DNA of 64,000 bases from Pseudoxanthomonas japonensis (lineage in GTDB: Bacteria > Pseudomonadota > Gammaproteobacteria > Xanthomonadales > Xanthomonadaceae). Shown piece after piece: positions 46,203 to 54,000 of this stretch. Each line of letters begins with the position of its first letter. The first letter of the stretch is position 1. Below the pieces are notes generated by a model. It worked only from the letters and a program-made list of their open reading frames with translations. It had not been told where the DNA came from and made no database searches. Both the position numbers and the translations under genes were made by a program. The DNA is taken from contig NZ_PDWW01000008.1 of the NCBI RefSeq assembly GCF_010093445.1, positions 60,659-124,658 on the forward strand, written 5' to 3'.

Positions 46203-46626
46203 GGCCGTGCAGGCCGGTGGCGCGCCGAAGCCCGTGGGGCACTACCCGCATGCGCGGCGCGTGGGCGACCTGCTGTTCCTGTCCGGCATCGGTCCGCGCG
46301 ATCCGGTCAGCAATGCCATCGTGGGCAACGTGCACGATGCCGATGGCCGATTGATCAGCTACGACATCGATGCGCAATGCCGTGCCGTCTTCGCCAATGT
46401 CCGTGCGGTGCTGCAGGCCAGTGGCGCTCACTGGGAAGACCTGGTGGATGTGACGGTATACCTCACCGACATGGACCACGACTTCAAGACCTACAACCAG
46501 GTATGGGCGGAGTATTTCCCCGACGCAGCGACCGCTCCCTGCCGGACTACGCTGGGCATCGGCTCCCTGCCAACCCCGATCGCCATCGAACTGAAGTGCA
46601 TCGCGCACCTCCCGGAGCGCCGCTGA
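46195..46626 (+). CDS. RidA-family 2-aminomuconate deaminase
   Basis: This 143-residue RidA-family protein should hydrolyse 2-aminomuconate to 4-oxalocrotonate and ammonia, as AmnD/NbaF does, given its place after the aminomuconate semialdehyde dehydrogenase and next to haaO. Family features are [31 protein letters not shown] and the conserved Arg in [16 protein letters not shown] general imine deaminase role is the alternative. It overlaps the carbonic anhydrase gene by 8 bases. Confidence 0.87.
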   Translation: MSEAVQAGGAPKPVGHYPHARRVGDLLFLSGIGPRDPVSNAIVGNVHDADGRLISYDIDAQCRAVFANVRAVLQASGAHWEDLVDVTVYLTDMDHDFKTYNQVWAEYFPDAATAPCRTTLGIGSLPTPIAIELKCIAHLPERR

Positions 46627-46627
46627 C

Positions 46628-47176
46628 ATGTTGCCGAATCCGCTGAACTTCCAGGCCTGGATCGACGAACACCGCCACTTGCTGAAGCCGCCGGTCGGCA
46701 ACAAGGTCATCTACGACGGCGACTTCATCGTCATGGTGGTGGGCGGCCCGAATGCGCGCACCGATTACCACTGGGACGAAGGCCCCGAGTGGTTCTACCA
46801 GTTGGAAGGCGAGATGGTCCTGCGCATCCAGGAAGACGGCGCCGTCCGCGACATCCCGATCCGGGCCGGCGAGATCTTCCTGCTGCCGCCGCGCGTACCC
46901 CATTCGCCGCAGCGCATGCCGGGCTCGGTCGGCCTGGTGATCGAGCGCAAGCGCCTCCCGCACGAGGACGATGGTCTGCTGTGGTTCTGCGAGCGCTGCA
47001 ACCACAAGGTGTACGAGGAGTACTTCCACCTCAACGACATCGAGCAGGACTTCTTCCGCGTCTTCGAAGCCTTCTACCGCAACGACGACCTGCGCACCTG
47101 CAAGGCCTGCGGCCACCTGAACCCGCGCCCGAGCCGCTACGAAATGCAGGCGGACTCGCAGGCCGACATCACCTGA
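46628..47176 (+). CDS. haaO: 3-hydroxyanthranilate 3,4-dioxygenase
   Basis: HaaO opens the ring of 3-hydroxyanthranilate to give 2-amino-3-carboxymuconate semialdehyde. The 182-residue cupin has the iron ligands in [16 protein letters not shown] and [13 protein letters not shown], plus a C-terminal rubredoxin-like CxxC...CxxC site (WFCERCNHK and [10 protein letters not shown]) characteristic of the bacterial enzyme. It begins one base after the deaminase stop, so the two are translationally coupled. The cluster is then interrupted by the HTH-nucleotidyltransferase module. Confidence 0.96.
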   Translation: MLPNPLNFQAWIDEHRHLLKPPVGNKVIYDGDFIVMVVGGPNARTDYHWDEGPEWFYQLEGEMVLRIQEDGAVRDIPIRAGEIFLLPPRVPHSPQRMPGSVGLVIERKRLPHEDDGLLWFCERCNHKVYEEYFHLNDIEQDFFRVFEAFYRNDDLRTCKACGHLNPRPSRYEMQADSQADIT

Positions 47177-47178
47177 GC

Positions 47179-47221
47179 TTGCGCTTGCCCAATCTGGGCA
47201 TTATCGTGCCCGATATGGGCA
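47179..47221 (+). promoter_or_regulatory. Promoter with tandem TGCCC-N5-GGGCA operators
   Basis: TTGCGC (47179-47184) and TATCGT (47202-47207) are 17 bases apart and the box ends 7 bases before ATG 47215. Two palindromes TGCCC-N5-GGGCA lie at 47186-47200 and 47207-47221, 21 bases centre to centre. The first fills the spacer and the second covers the start, so a repressor would block the promoter. Confidence 0.72.
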
Positions 47222-47862
47222 TGAACAATTCATCGAAATCCGGGCGAGTCAGTGAGGCGGCGGCGCGCTACGCCACCGCCAGCCTGTCCGGCGCCCTGTT
47301 CACCACTACCCAGCAGCGCGTGCTGGCCTGCCTGTTCGGCGAATCCGGCCGCAGCTACGCGGTCAACGAGCTGATCCAGGCCACTGGCGCCGGCAGCGGC
47401 GCCGTCCAGCGCGAGTTGGCCCGGCTGGCCGGTAGCGGCCTGCTGACCGTCGAGCATGTCGGCAACCAGAAGCGCTACCGCGCCAATCCCGACGCCCCGA
47501 TCCACGACGAACTGGTCTCCATCGTCCGCAAGACCTTCGGTTTGGCCGAACCGCTGCGCGAAGCACTGGCACCGCTGGCCGACCGCATCCATGCCGCATT
47601 CCTCTACGGTTCTATCGCCAAGGGCAGCGACACCGCCCGCAGCGACATCGACCTGATGGTGATCGCGGACGACCTGGCTTATGCCGAGGTGATGCTGGCG
47701 CTGCACCCGGTGGCGGAACGGCTGGGCAGGCAGATCAATCCCACCGTCTACGACCGTGACGAGCTGCGCAGCCGGATCGAAGGCGGCAACAGCTTCGTCA
47801 CCCGTGTACTGGAGCAGCCGCGGCAATGGCTGATCGGGGGCGACGATGACCTCGCCGCTTGA
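47215..47862 (+). CDS. Winged-helix regulator fused to a minimal nucleotidyltransferase
   Basis: This 215-residue protein combines an N-terminal winged helix (about 26-90, FTTTQQRVLACLFGESGRSY and TGAGSGAVQRELARLAGSG) with a C-terminal MNT-type nucleotidyltransferase (about 125-205). The catalytic GS-x10-DxD pattern is intact in YGSIAKGSDTARSDID. Related MNT proteins partner with HEPN proteins in toxin-antitoxin pairs, where the MNT AMPylates the HEPN. The tandem operator over the promoter suggests autorepression. ATG 47215 is the likely leaderless start; 47221 is an alternative. It overlaps the HEPN-like gene by 17 bases. Confidence 0.8.
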   Translation: MGMNNSSKSGRVSEAAARYATASLSGALFTTTQQRVLACLFGESGRSYAVNELIQATGAGSGAVQRELARLAGSGLLTVEHVGNQKRYRANPDAPIHDELVSIVRKTFGLAEPLREALAPLADRIHAAFLYGSIAKGSDTARSDIDLMVIADDLAYAEVMLALHPVAERLGRQINPTVYDRDELRSRIEGGNSFVTRVLEQPRQWLIGGDDDLAA

Positions 47863-48253
47863 GAAGCTGGCCACCCACAGCGGCCCGCTCAGCGCCGAAC
47901 CGCCCGACAGGAAGGAAACCGCCGGCCTGCTGCGCTCCGGGCTGGCGCGGCTGGCCGACGCCCACAACGAGGCGCTGTCGCTGGAGAGCCGCTTCGACCT
48001 GGCCTACAACGCCGCCCATGCGCTGAGCCTGGCGGCGCTGCGCCGTGCGGGCTTCCGCGCGCGCCACCGCTACATCGTCTTCCAGGTGCTGCCGCACACG
48101 CTCGGTCTCGGCCCCGAGGTCTGGCGCGTGCTGGCCAAGGCGCACGACCTGCGCAACCTGGCCGAGTACGAAGGCCACGTCGAGGTGGACCGCCGCCTGG
48201 TCAACGACCTGATCGCCGCCTGCGAACGCGTCTCCGACGCGCTGGAACGATGA
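47846..48253 (+). CDS. HEPN-like partner of the HTH-nucleotidyltransferase
   Basis: This 135-residue helical protein looks like a HEPN-family partner of the upstream MNT protein. The segment HDLRNLAEYEGHVEVDRRLV around residue 103 corresponds to the RX4-6H region, but Tyr108 sits where the canonical His would be, so RNase activity is doubtful. The N-terminal 20 residues are disordered. It overlaps the MNT gene by 17 bases and ends 79 bases before the ACMSD gene. A toxin role is inference. Confidence 0.65.
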   Translation: MTSPLEKLATHSGPLSAEPPDRKETAGLLRSGLARLADAHNEALSLESRFDLAYNAAHALSLAALRRAGFRARHRYIVFQVLPHTLGLGPEVWRVLAKAHDLRNLAEYEGHVEVDRRLVNDLIAACERVSDALER

Positions 48254-48320
48254 ACGTCGACGCTGCACACGTTCCTGTTACATCGCGGCACTGCAGCGCG
48301 AATCCCCGGCAGGCAGCCCC

Positions 48321-48326
48321 TACAAT
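48321..48326 (+). promoter_or_regulatory. -10 box of the ACMSD gene, probably leaderless
   Basis: TACAAT lies 6 bases before ATG 48333, and no Shine-Dalgarno is visible. It would restart transcription of the kynurenine genes after the inserted module. Confidence 0.5.
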
Positions 48327-48332
48327 CCGACG

Positions 48333-49343
48333 ATGCTGAAGATCGACACCCATGCGCATTTCCTGCCCCGCGACTGGCCCGACCTGGCGGCCAAGTACGG
48401 CGATGTGCGCTTCCCGGTGATCCACCACGGCGAAGACGGTCGCCACCGCATCTACAAGGACGGTAAGTTCTTCCGCGAGATCTGGCCCAAGACCTGGGAT
48501 CCGGAAGAACGCATCGCCGACTACGCGCAATTCGGCGTGCAGGTGCAGGTGATCAGCACGGTGCCGGTGATGTTCAGCTACTGGGCCAAACCGCACCACG
48601 CCTTGGAATTGCACCAGGCGCTCAACGACCACACCGCCGCGGCCTGCCGCGACTACCCGCGCCACTACGCCGGCATCGGCACGGTGCCGCTGCAGTCGCC
48701 GCGCCTGGCCGTGCAGGAGCTCGAACGCTGCATGGACCAGCTGGGCCTGCAGGGCGTGCAGATCGGCAGCCATGTCAACGACTGGAACCTGGACGCACCC
48801 GAGCTGTTCGAGTTCTTCCAGGCGGCCAGCGAGTTGGGCGCCGCGATCCTCGTGCATCCGTGGGACATGATGGGCGCTGCGTCGATGCCGAAGTACTGGC
48901 TGCCCTGGCTGGTCGGCATGCCCGCCGAACAGTCGCGCGCCGCGTGCAGCCTGATCTTCGGTGGCGTGCTGGAGCGGGTGCCGCAACTGAAGGTCTGCTT
49001 CGCGCACGGTGGCGGCAGTTTCCCGTACACCATTGGCCGCATCGAGCACGGCTTCAACATGCGGCCCGACCTCGTCGCCACCGACAACCCGCGCAATCCG
49101 CGCGACTACCTGGGCCGCGTGTACTTCGACTCCTGGGTCGCCGATCCGCGCGCCCTGCGCTACCTGCTGGACACGGTAGGCCACGAGCGCGTGATGCTCG
49201 GCACCGACTACCCGTTCCCGCTGGGCGAACAGGAACCTGGCGCCGGCATCGCCGCGTTGGGTCTGGACGACGCACAGCAAGCGCGCCTGTACCACGGGAC
49301 CGCGCTGGAATGGCTGGGCCTGTCCGCCGCGAGGTTCCTGTGA
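48333..49343 (+). CDS. 2-amino-3-carboxymuconate-6-semialdehyde decarboxylase (ACMSD)
   Basis: ACMSD decarboxylates the haaO product to 2-aminomuconate semialdehyde, diverting it from quinolinate formation. The 336-residue amidohydrolase-fold protein has the metal-binding HAH in DTHAHFLPRDWPDL, the HPW of AILVHPWDMMGA, HGGGSFPYTIGRI and the Asp in MLGTDYPFPLGEQEPG. Length and motifs match the bacterial enzyme (NbaD). It has its own TACAAT box and is followed by REP copy 4. Confidence 0.94.
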   Translation: MLKIDTHAHFLPRDWPDLAAKYGDVRFPVIHHGEDGRHRIYKDGKFFREIWPKTWDPEERIADYAQFGVQVQVISTVPVMFSYWAKPHHALELHQALNDHTAAACRDYPRHYAGIGTVPLQSPRLAVQELERCMDQLGLQGVQIGSHVNDWNLDAPELFEFFQAASELGAAILVHPWDMMGAASMPKYWLPWLVGMPAEQSRAACSLIFGGVLERVPQLKVCFAHGGGSFPYTIGRIEHGFNMRPDLVATDNPRNPRDYLGRVYFDSWVADPRALRYLLDTVGHERVMLGTDYPFPLGEQEPGAGIAALGLDDAQQARLYHGTALEWLGLSAARFL

Positions 49344-49352
49344 CGCCCTACC

Positions 49353-49422
49353 TGTGGGAGCGACGCAAGTCGCGATCAGCCGCCATCGCTGACGCTTCGT
49401 CGCGACTTACGTCGCTCCCACA
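49353..49422. repeat. Paired REP-like palindrome, copy 4
   Basis: TGTGGGAGCGACGCAAGTCG (49353 onward to 49375) faces an inverted copy at 49400-49422, with 24 bases between. It sits between the ACMSD gene and kynU. Confidence 0.9.
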
Positions 49423-49448
49423 CCCTTTTATCTAGTCCATCGACGCAC

Positions 49449-50723
49449 ATGACCGACCCGTTGTCCCGTACCCACATCATCGCCCTCGACGCCGCCGATC
49501 CCCTGCGTGCGATGCGTAATGAGTTCCTGATTCCCCGTCACAAGCACAACGACCAGATCTATTTCTGCGGCAACTCGCTGGGCCTGCAGCCGAAGGGCGC
49601 ACGCGTCCACCTCAACGAGGCCCTGGACAAGTGGGCGAACGAAGCCGTCGAAGGCCACTTCACCGGCAACGCGCAGTGGATGACCTACCACGAGTTGGTG
49701 CGCGAGCCGCTGGCGCGCGTGGTCGGTGCCGAACCGGCCGAGGTGGTGGCGATGAACACGCTGACCACCAACCTGCACCTGATGATGGTCAGCTTCTACC
49801 GCCCGACCTCCGAGCGGCCGGCGATCCTGATGGAGGCCGGTGCGTTCCCGTCCGACCGTCACGCGATGGAGTCGCAGGTGCGTTTCCATGGCTTCGATCC
49901 GGCCACCGACCTGATCGAGGTCGAACCGGACCATCCCGACGGCACGCTGTCGATGGCCGCGATCGAGCGCGCCATCGCCGAGCACGGCCCGCGCTTGGCG
50001 CTGGTGCTGTGGCCCGGCATCCAGTACCGCACCGGGCAGGCCTTCGACCTGGCCGAGATCACGCGCCTGGGCCACGCACAGGGCGCCGTCGTCGGCGTCG
50101 ACCTGGCCCACGCCGTCGGCAACCTGCCGTTGCGCCTGCACGACAGCGGCGTCGATTTCGCGGTGTGGTGCCACTACAAATATCTGAACTCCGGTCCTGG
50201 CGCCGTGGCGGGCTGCTTCGTGCATGCACGCCACGCGCATACGGACCGGCCGCGCTTCGCCGGCTGGTGGGGCCACGAGAAGGAAACCCGCTTCCGCATG
50301 GCGCCGGAGTTCGTACCCACACCGGGCGCCGAAGGCTGGCAGCTGAGCAACCCGCCGATCCTGGGCCTGGCGCCGCTGCGCGCGTCGCTGGAACTGTTCG
50401 AGAAGGCCGGCGGCATGGAGGCGATCCGCGCCAAGTCGCTGAAGATCACCGGCCTGCTCGAGGCGTTGATCCAGGCACGCTTGTCGGATGTTCTGCAGAT
50501 CATCACGCCGGCCGACGCCGCCCAGCGCGGTGCGCAGCTGTCGTTGCGCGTGATCGGCGGACGCGAGCGCGGGCGCGAATTGTTCGAGTACCTGTTGTCG
50601 GTCGGCACCGTGGGCGACTGGCGCGAACCGGACGTGATCCGCATCTCGCCCGCCCCGCTATACAACCGCTACATGGACGTCCACCGCTTCGTCGAGGAAG
50701 TCGAGACGTGGCGGGGGTTCTGA
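49449..50723 (+). CDS. kynU: Kynureninase
   Basis: KynU is a PLP enzyme that cleaves kynurenine or 3-hydroxykynurenine to (3-hydroxy)anthranilate and alanine. The 424-residue protein has the typical start (FLIPRHKHNDQIYFCGNSLG), NTLTTNLHLMMVSFYRPT, the PLP lysine in WCHYKYLNSGPGAVAG, and DLAHAVGNLPL. With haaO downstream in the pathway, the likely substrate is 3-hydroxykynurenine from Kmo. The gene is followed by the GIY-YIG cassette, which separates it from kmo. Confidence 0.96.
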   Translation: MTDPLSRTHIIALDAADPLRAMRNEFLIPRHKHNDQIYFCGNSLGLQPKGARVHLNEALDKWANEAVEGHFTGNAQWMTYHELVREPLARVVGAEPAEVVAMNTLTTNLHLMMVSFYRPTSERPAILMEAGAFPSDRHAMESQVRFHGFDPATDLIEVEPDHPDGTLSMAAIERAIAEHGPRLALVLWPGIQYRTGQAFDLAEITRLGHAQGAVVGVDLAHAVGNLPLRLHDSGVDFAVWCHYKYLNSGPGAVAGCFVHARHAHTDRPRFAGWWGHEKETRFRMAPEFVPTPGAEGWQLSNPPILGLAPLRASLELFEKAGGMEAIRAKSLKITGLLEALIQARLSDVLQIITPADAAQRGAQLSLRVIGGRERGRELFEYLLSVGTVGDWREPDVIRISPAPLYNRYMDVHRFVEEVETWRGF

Positions 50724-50739
50724 CGGTGAGCCAGTGATT

Positions 50740-50768
50740 CGTCGTCCCCGCGAAGGCGGGGACCCAGT
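50740..50768. repeat. Left palindrome flanking the GIY-YIG gene
   Basis: CGTCGTCCCCGC-GAAG-GCGGGGACCCAGT is a palindromic unit with an 8-bp stem. It is the inverted counterpart of the unit at 51096-51124. Confidence 0.88.
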
Positions 50769-50792
50769 GACGTTGTTTCGATTGGATTGCTT

Positions 50793-51092
50793 ATGGAAAA
50801 GCAGCCCGCCACTTATATGCTGGCCAGCGGCAGGAATGGCACGTTGTACGTCGGAGTTTCCAGCGATCTCATTGGACGCATCTGGCAACACCGCACGCAT
50901 GCTGTACCTGGCTTTACAGACCGCTATCGTGCGACCCGGTTGGTATGGTACGAACTACATCCGACCATGGAAGCGGCGATTACACGAGAGAAGCGCATCA
51001 AGAAGTGGAATCGTGCATGGAAGATCAGACTGATCGAAGCATCCAATCATTACTGGAACGATCTCTGGCCCTACATCATCGGACAACGCTAA
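50793..51092 (+). CDS. GIY-YIG nuclease-superfamily protein in a palindrome-flanked cassette
   Basis: This 99-residue protein is a stand-alone GIY-YIG domain of the COG2827/URI type. The start TYMLASGRNGTLYVGVSSDL provides the two motif strands (YM and YVG), followed by the Arg in GRIWQHR and the Glu-containing EAAITREKRIKKW helix. Such proteins are widespread small predicted endonucleases of unknown biological role. It is flanked within 24 and 3 bases by inverted palindromes and sits between kynU and kmo, so the unit looks like an inserted cassette. It has no obvious relation to tryptophan catabolism. Confidence 0.88.
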   Translation: MEKQPATYMLASGRNGTLYVGVSSDLIGRIWQHRTHAVPGFTDRYRATRLVWYELHPTMEAAITREKRIKKWNRAWKIRLIEASNHYWNDLWPYIIGQR

Positions 51093-51095
51093 GTC

Positions 51096-51124
51096 ACTGG
51101 ATCCCCGCCTGCGCGGGGATGACG
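51096..51124. repeat. Right palindrome flanking the GIY-YIG gene
   Basis: ACTGGATCCCCGC-CTGC-GCGGGGATGACG is the inverted relative of 50740-50768. Its end, GACGGGG, forms the only Shine-Dalgarno-like sequence before kmo. Confidence 0.88.
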
Positions 51125-51134
51125 GGGTATTGAA

Positions 51135-52505
51135 TTGAGCATCGGAGAATTGCGACACATCACCATCATCGGCGCCGGCCTCGCCGGTGCACTGCTGGCC
51201 ACGCTGATGGCGCGCGCCGGTTGGCGCGTGGACGTGTTCGAGAAGCGCGGCGACCCGCGCGTGCAGGGCTATGCGGGCGGGCGCTCGATCAACCTGGCGC
51301 TGACCGAACGCGGTCGCCATGCGCTGCGGATGGCCGACGCCGATGACGCGGTGATGCGGCAGGCGGTGATGATGCGCGGCCGCATGGTGCATGCGCTCGA
51401 CGGGCGGCTGCAGTTGCAGCGCTACGGTCGCGACGACTCCGAGGTGATCTGGTCGATCCATCGCGGCGATCTGAACATCACGCTGCTGGACCTGGCGCAG
51501 AAGGCCGGCGCGACACTCCACTTCGATCGTCGCCTGGATTCCGTGGACTTCGACGGCTCCGTCGCCCGCTTCGCCGATGAGCAAGCCGGCGGTTTCCATG
51601 ACATCGGATTCGCCGCACTGATCGGGGCCGACGGGGCCGGATCGTCGCTGCGTGGCGCGATGCAACGCGAGGAGAATCTCGGCGAGCGCACCGAGTTCCT
51701 GGACCATGCCTACAAGGAACTCGAAATCCCGCCATCCGCCAACGGTGGCTTCATGATGGAGCCGAACGCGCTGCACATCTGGCCGCGTGGGCATTACATG
51801 TGCATCGCGTTGCCGAACGATGAACGCACGTTCACGGTGACGCTGTTCCTGCCCAACCAGGGCGACCCCAGTTTCGCCAGCGTGCGCAACGGCAGAGAGG
51901 CGAAAGCGCTGTTCCTGCGCGATTTCGCCGATGCCGTGCCGCTGATTCCCGAACTGGAGCAGGACTGGGACGCCAACCCCACCGGCCTGCTCGCCACCCT
52001 GTACCTGGACCGTTGGCACCTCGGCGGCCAGGCGGTGCTGCTGGGCGATGCCGCCCACGCGATGGTGCCGTTCCACGGCCAGGGCATGAACTGCGCCTTC
52101 GAGGACTGCGTCTCGCTCGCGCGCCACCTGGAGGCAACCGACGACCTGGCCGACGCGTTCGCCGCGTTCGAGGCCGAGCGCAAGCCGAACGCGCTCGCCA
52201 TCCAGGAGATGGCGCTGGAAAACTACGTGGAGATGCGCGACAAGGTGGACGACAGCGGCTTCCTGCTGCAGCGCGAGCTGGAGCTGGCGCTGCAGCAGCG
52301 CCATCCGCAGCGCTTCGTCCCGCATTACACGATGGTCAGCTTCATGCGCATCCCGTACGCGCTGGCGCAGCACCGCAGCCACGTGCAGCGCGACCTGCTG
52401 GTGCGGCATACGGCCGGGCGTGCATCGCTCGATGGCGTCGACTGGGCGGCGGTGGATGCGGATGTGCATGCGCAGCTGCCGGTCCTGGAGGAGATCGAGG
52501 GGTGA
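51135..52505 (+). CDS. kmo: Kynurenine 3-monooxygenase
   Basis: Kmo hydroxylates kynurenine to 3-hydroxykynurenine with FAD and NADPH. The 456-residue flavoprotein has the GxGxxG fold (ITIIGAGLAGALLATLMARA), GYAGGRSINLAL, the second FAD motif LLGDAAHAMVPFHGQGMN and a C-terminal segment with EDCVSLARHLE. The start is TTG 51135, and a GGGG box from the adjoining palindrome serves as Shine-Dalgarno; no ATG is available nearby. The gene overlaps sbcB by 4 bases. Confidence 0.94.
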   Translation: MSIGELRHITIIGAGLAGALLATLMARAGWRVDVFEKRGDPRVQGYAGGRSINLALTERGRHALRMADADDAVMRQAVMMRGRMVHALDGRLQLQRYGRDDSEVIWSIHRGDLNITLLDLAQKAGATLHFDRRLDSVDFDGSVARFADEQAGGFHDIGFAALIGADGAGSSLRGAMQREENLGERTEFLDHAYKELEIPPSANGGFMMEPNALHIWPRGHYMCIALPNDERTFTVTLFLPNQGDPSFASVRNGREAKALFLRDFADAVPLIPELEQDWDANPTGLLATLYLDRWHLGGQAVLLGDAAHAMVPFHGQGMNCAFEDCVSLARHLEATDDLADAFAAFEAERKPNALAIQEMALENYVEMRDKVDDSGFLLQRELELALQQRHPQRFVPHYTMVSFMRIPYALAQHRSHVQRDLLVRHTAGRASLDGVDWAAVDADVHAQLPVLEEIEG

Positions 52506-53941
52506 GCGCGAGCTTCCTCTTCTACGATCTCGAGACCTTCGGCGCGGACCCGCGCCGCAGCCGGCTGGCACAGTTCGCGGCGGTACGCACGACGCCGGCC
52601 CTCGAAGTGATTGACGAGCCGATCAGCTTCTTCGTGCAGCCAGCGGACGACCTGCTGCCCTCCCCCGTCGCCACCCTGATCACCGGCATCACCCCGCAGC
52701 GGGCGGTGGCCGAGGGCGTCAACGAGGCCGAAGCCTTCGCCCGCATCGCCGACGAGATGGGACGGCCAGAGACCTGCACGCTGGGTTACAACAGCCTGCG
52801 CTTCGACGACGAGTTCGTGCGCCATGGGCTGTTCCGCAATTTCCACGAACCCTACGAGCGTGAATGGCGCGGCGGCAATTCGCGCTGGGACCTGCTGGAC
52901 GTGATGCGGCTGATGCATGCGCTGCGGCCGGACGGCATCATCTGGCCCAAGCGCGACGACGGCGCCACCTCGTTCAAGCTGGAACACCTCGCCCTCGCCA
53001 ACCGCGTGCGCGAGGGCGATGCGCACGAGGCGCTCTCGGACGTGTATGCCACCATCGGCCTGGCACGGCTGATGCGCCAGTCCCAACCGCGGCTTTGGGA
53101 GTATGCGTTGCAGCTGCGCGACAAGCGCTTCGCCGCGCGACTGCTCGACACGACGGCCATGCTGCCGGTGCTGCATGTCTCCCAGCGCTATCCCGCGCAC
53201 CGGCTGTGCGCGGCACCGGTGCTGCCGCTGGCGAGGCATCCCCGCATCGACAACCGCGTCGTCGTATTCGACCTGGACAGCGATCCCACGCCGCTGCTGT
53301 CGATGTCGCCGGAGGACATCGCCGACCGTCTCTACACGCCTGCGGCCGATCTTCCCGAAGGCGAGCAACGCATTCCGCTGAAGGAAGTGCATCTGAACCG
53401 TGCGCCGGCGCTGGTGGCCTGGTCGCACCTGCGTCCGGCCGACATGGAGCGCCTGGGCATCGATCCGGTACGCAGCGAGCGCCATGCCGCGATCCTGCGC
53501 GAAGCCGGGCCCGATCTGGCCGAAACGGTGCGCCGCGTGTTCTCGACCGAGCGGAGTTTCCAGGCGGGCGATGTCGATGGTTCGCTGTACGACGGCTTCC
53601 TGGCCGACGCGGACAAGCGCCGCTTCACCGACGTTCGCACCACGCCCCCCGCGCTGCTGGGCGAGCGCGATTTCGGCTTCCGCGATGTGCGGCTGCCGGA
53701 ACTGCTGTTCCGCTACCGCGCCCGCAACTGGCCCGACACGCTGTCCCACGACGAACGCCAGCGCTGGGACGATTACCGCCGCCAGCGGTTGACGATGGAC
53801 AACGGCTTGTCGGAGTACAGCTTCGAGACCTTCGATGCCGAGATCGCGCACCTGCGGCAGGCGGAGGCCGGAAACGCCGACCGGCTGGCGCTGCTGGACA
53901 GGATCCAGCAGTGGCGCGACGGGATCCAGGCGACCCTGTAA
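52502..53941 (+). CDS. sbcB: Exodeoxyribonuclease I
   Basis: SbcB degrades single-stranded DNA 3' to 5' and shapes recombination and mismatch repair. The 479-residue protein begins with the DEDD exonuclease core (FLFYDLETFGADPRRSRLAQ, with D and E as metal ligands; TLGYNSLRFDDEFVRHGLFR; AHEALSDVYATIGLARLM) and continues with the C-terminal SH3-like and helical domains. GTG 52502 overlaps the kmo stop by 4 bases, so it is translationally coupled to kynurenine catabolism, with no functional link known. Confidence 0.95.
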   Translation: MSASFLFYDLETFGADPRRSRLAQFAAVRTTPALEVIDEPISFFVQPADDLLPSPVATLITGITPQRAVAEGVNEAEAFARIADEMGRPETCTLGYNSLRFDDEFVRHGLFRNFHEPYEREWRGGNSRWDLLDVMRLMHALRPDGIIWPKRDDGATSFKLEHLALANRVREGDAHEALSDVYATIGLARLMRQSQPRLWEYALQLRDKRFAARLLDTTAMLPVLHVSQRYPAHRLCAAPVLPLARHPRIDNRVVVFDLDSDPTPLLSMSPEDIADRLYTPAADLPEGEQRIPLKEVHLNRAPALVAWSHLRPADMERLGIDPVRSERHAAILREAGPDLAETVRRVFSTERSFQAGDVDGSLYDGFLADADKRRFTDVRTTPPALLGERDFGFRDVRLPELLFRYRARNWPDTLSHDERQRWDDYRRQRLTMDNGLSEYSFETFDAEIAHLRQAEAGNADRLALLDRIQQWRDGIQATL

Positions 53942-53987
53942 ACCGACATCGAGGGCAGCCTTGTCGATGCCATGACACCGGCTTGTC

Positions 53988-53993
53988 TAGAAT
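53988..53993 (+). promoter_or_regulatory. -10 box of the DUF2461 gene, probably leaderless
   Basis: TAGAAT lies exactly 7 bases before ATG 54001. No Shine-Dalgarno is visible. Confidence 0.5.
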
Positions 53994-54000
53994 GCCGGGC

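Noticed and set aside
50740..51124. A CRISPR or IS element at the GIY-YIG cassette
   Set aside because: There are only two inverted palindromes, no direct repeats or spacers and no transposase, and no target-site duplication is evident.
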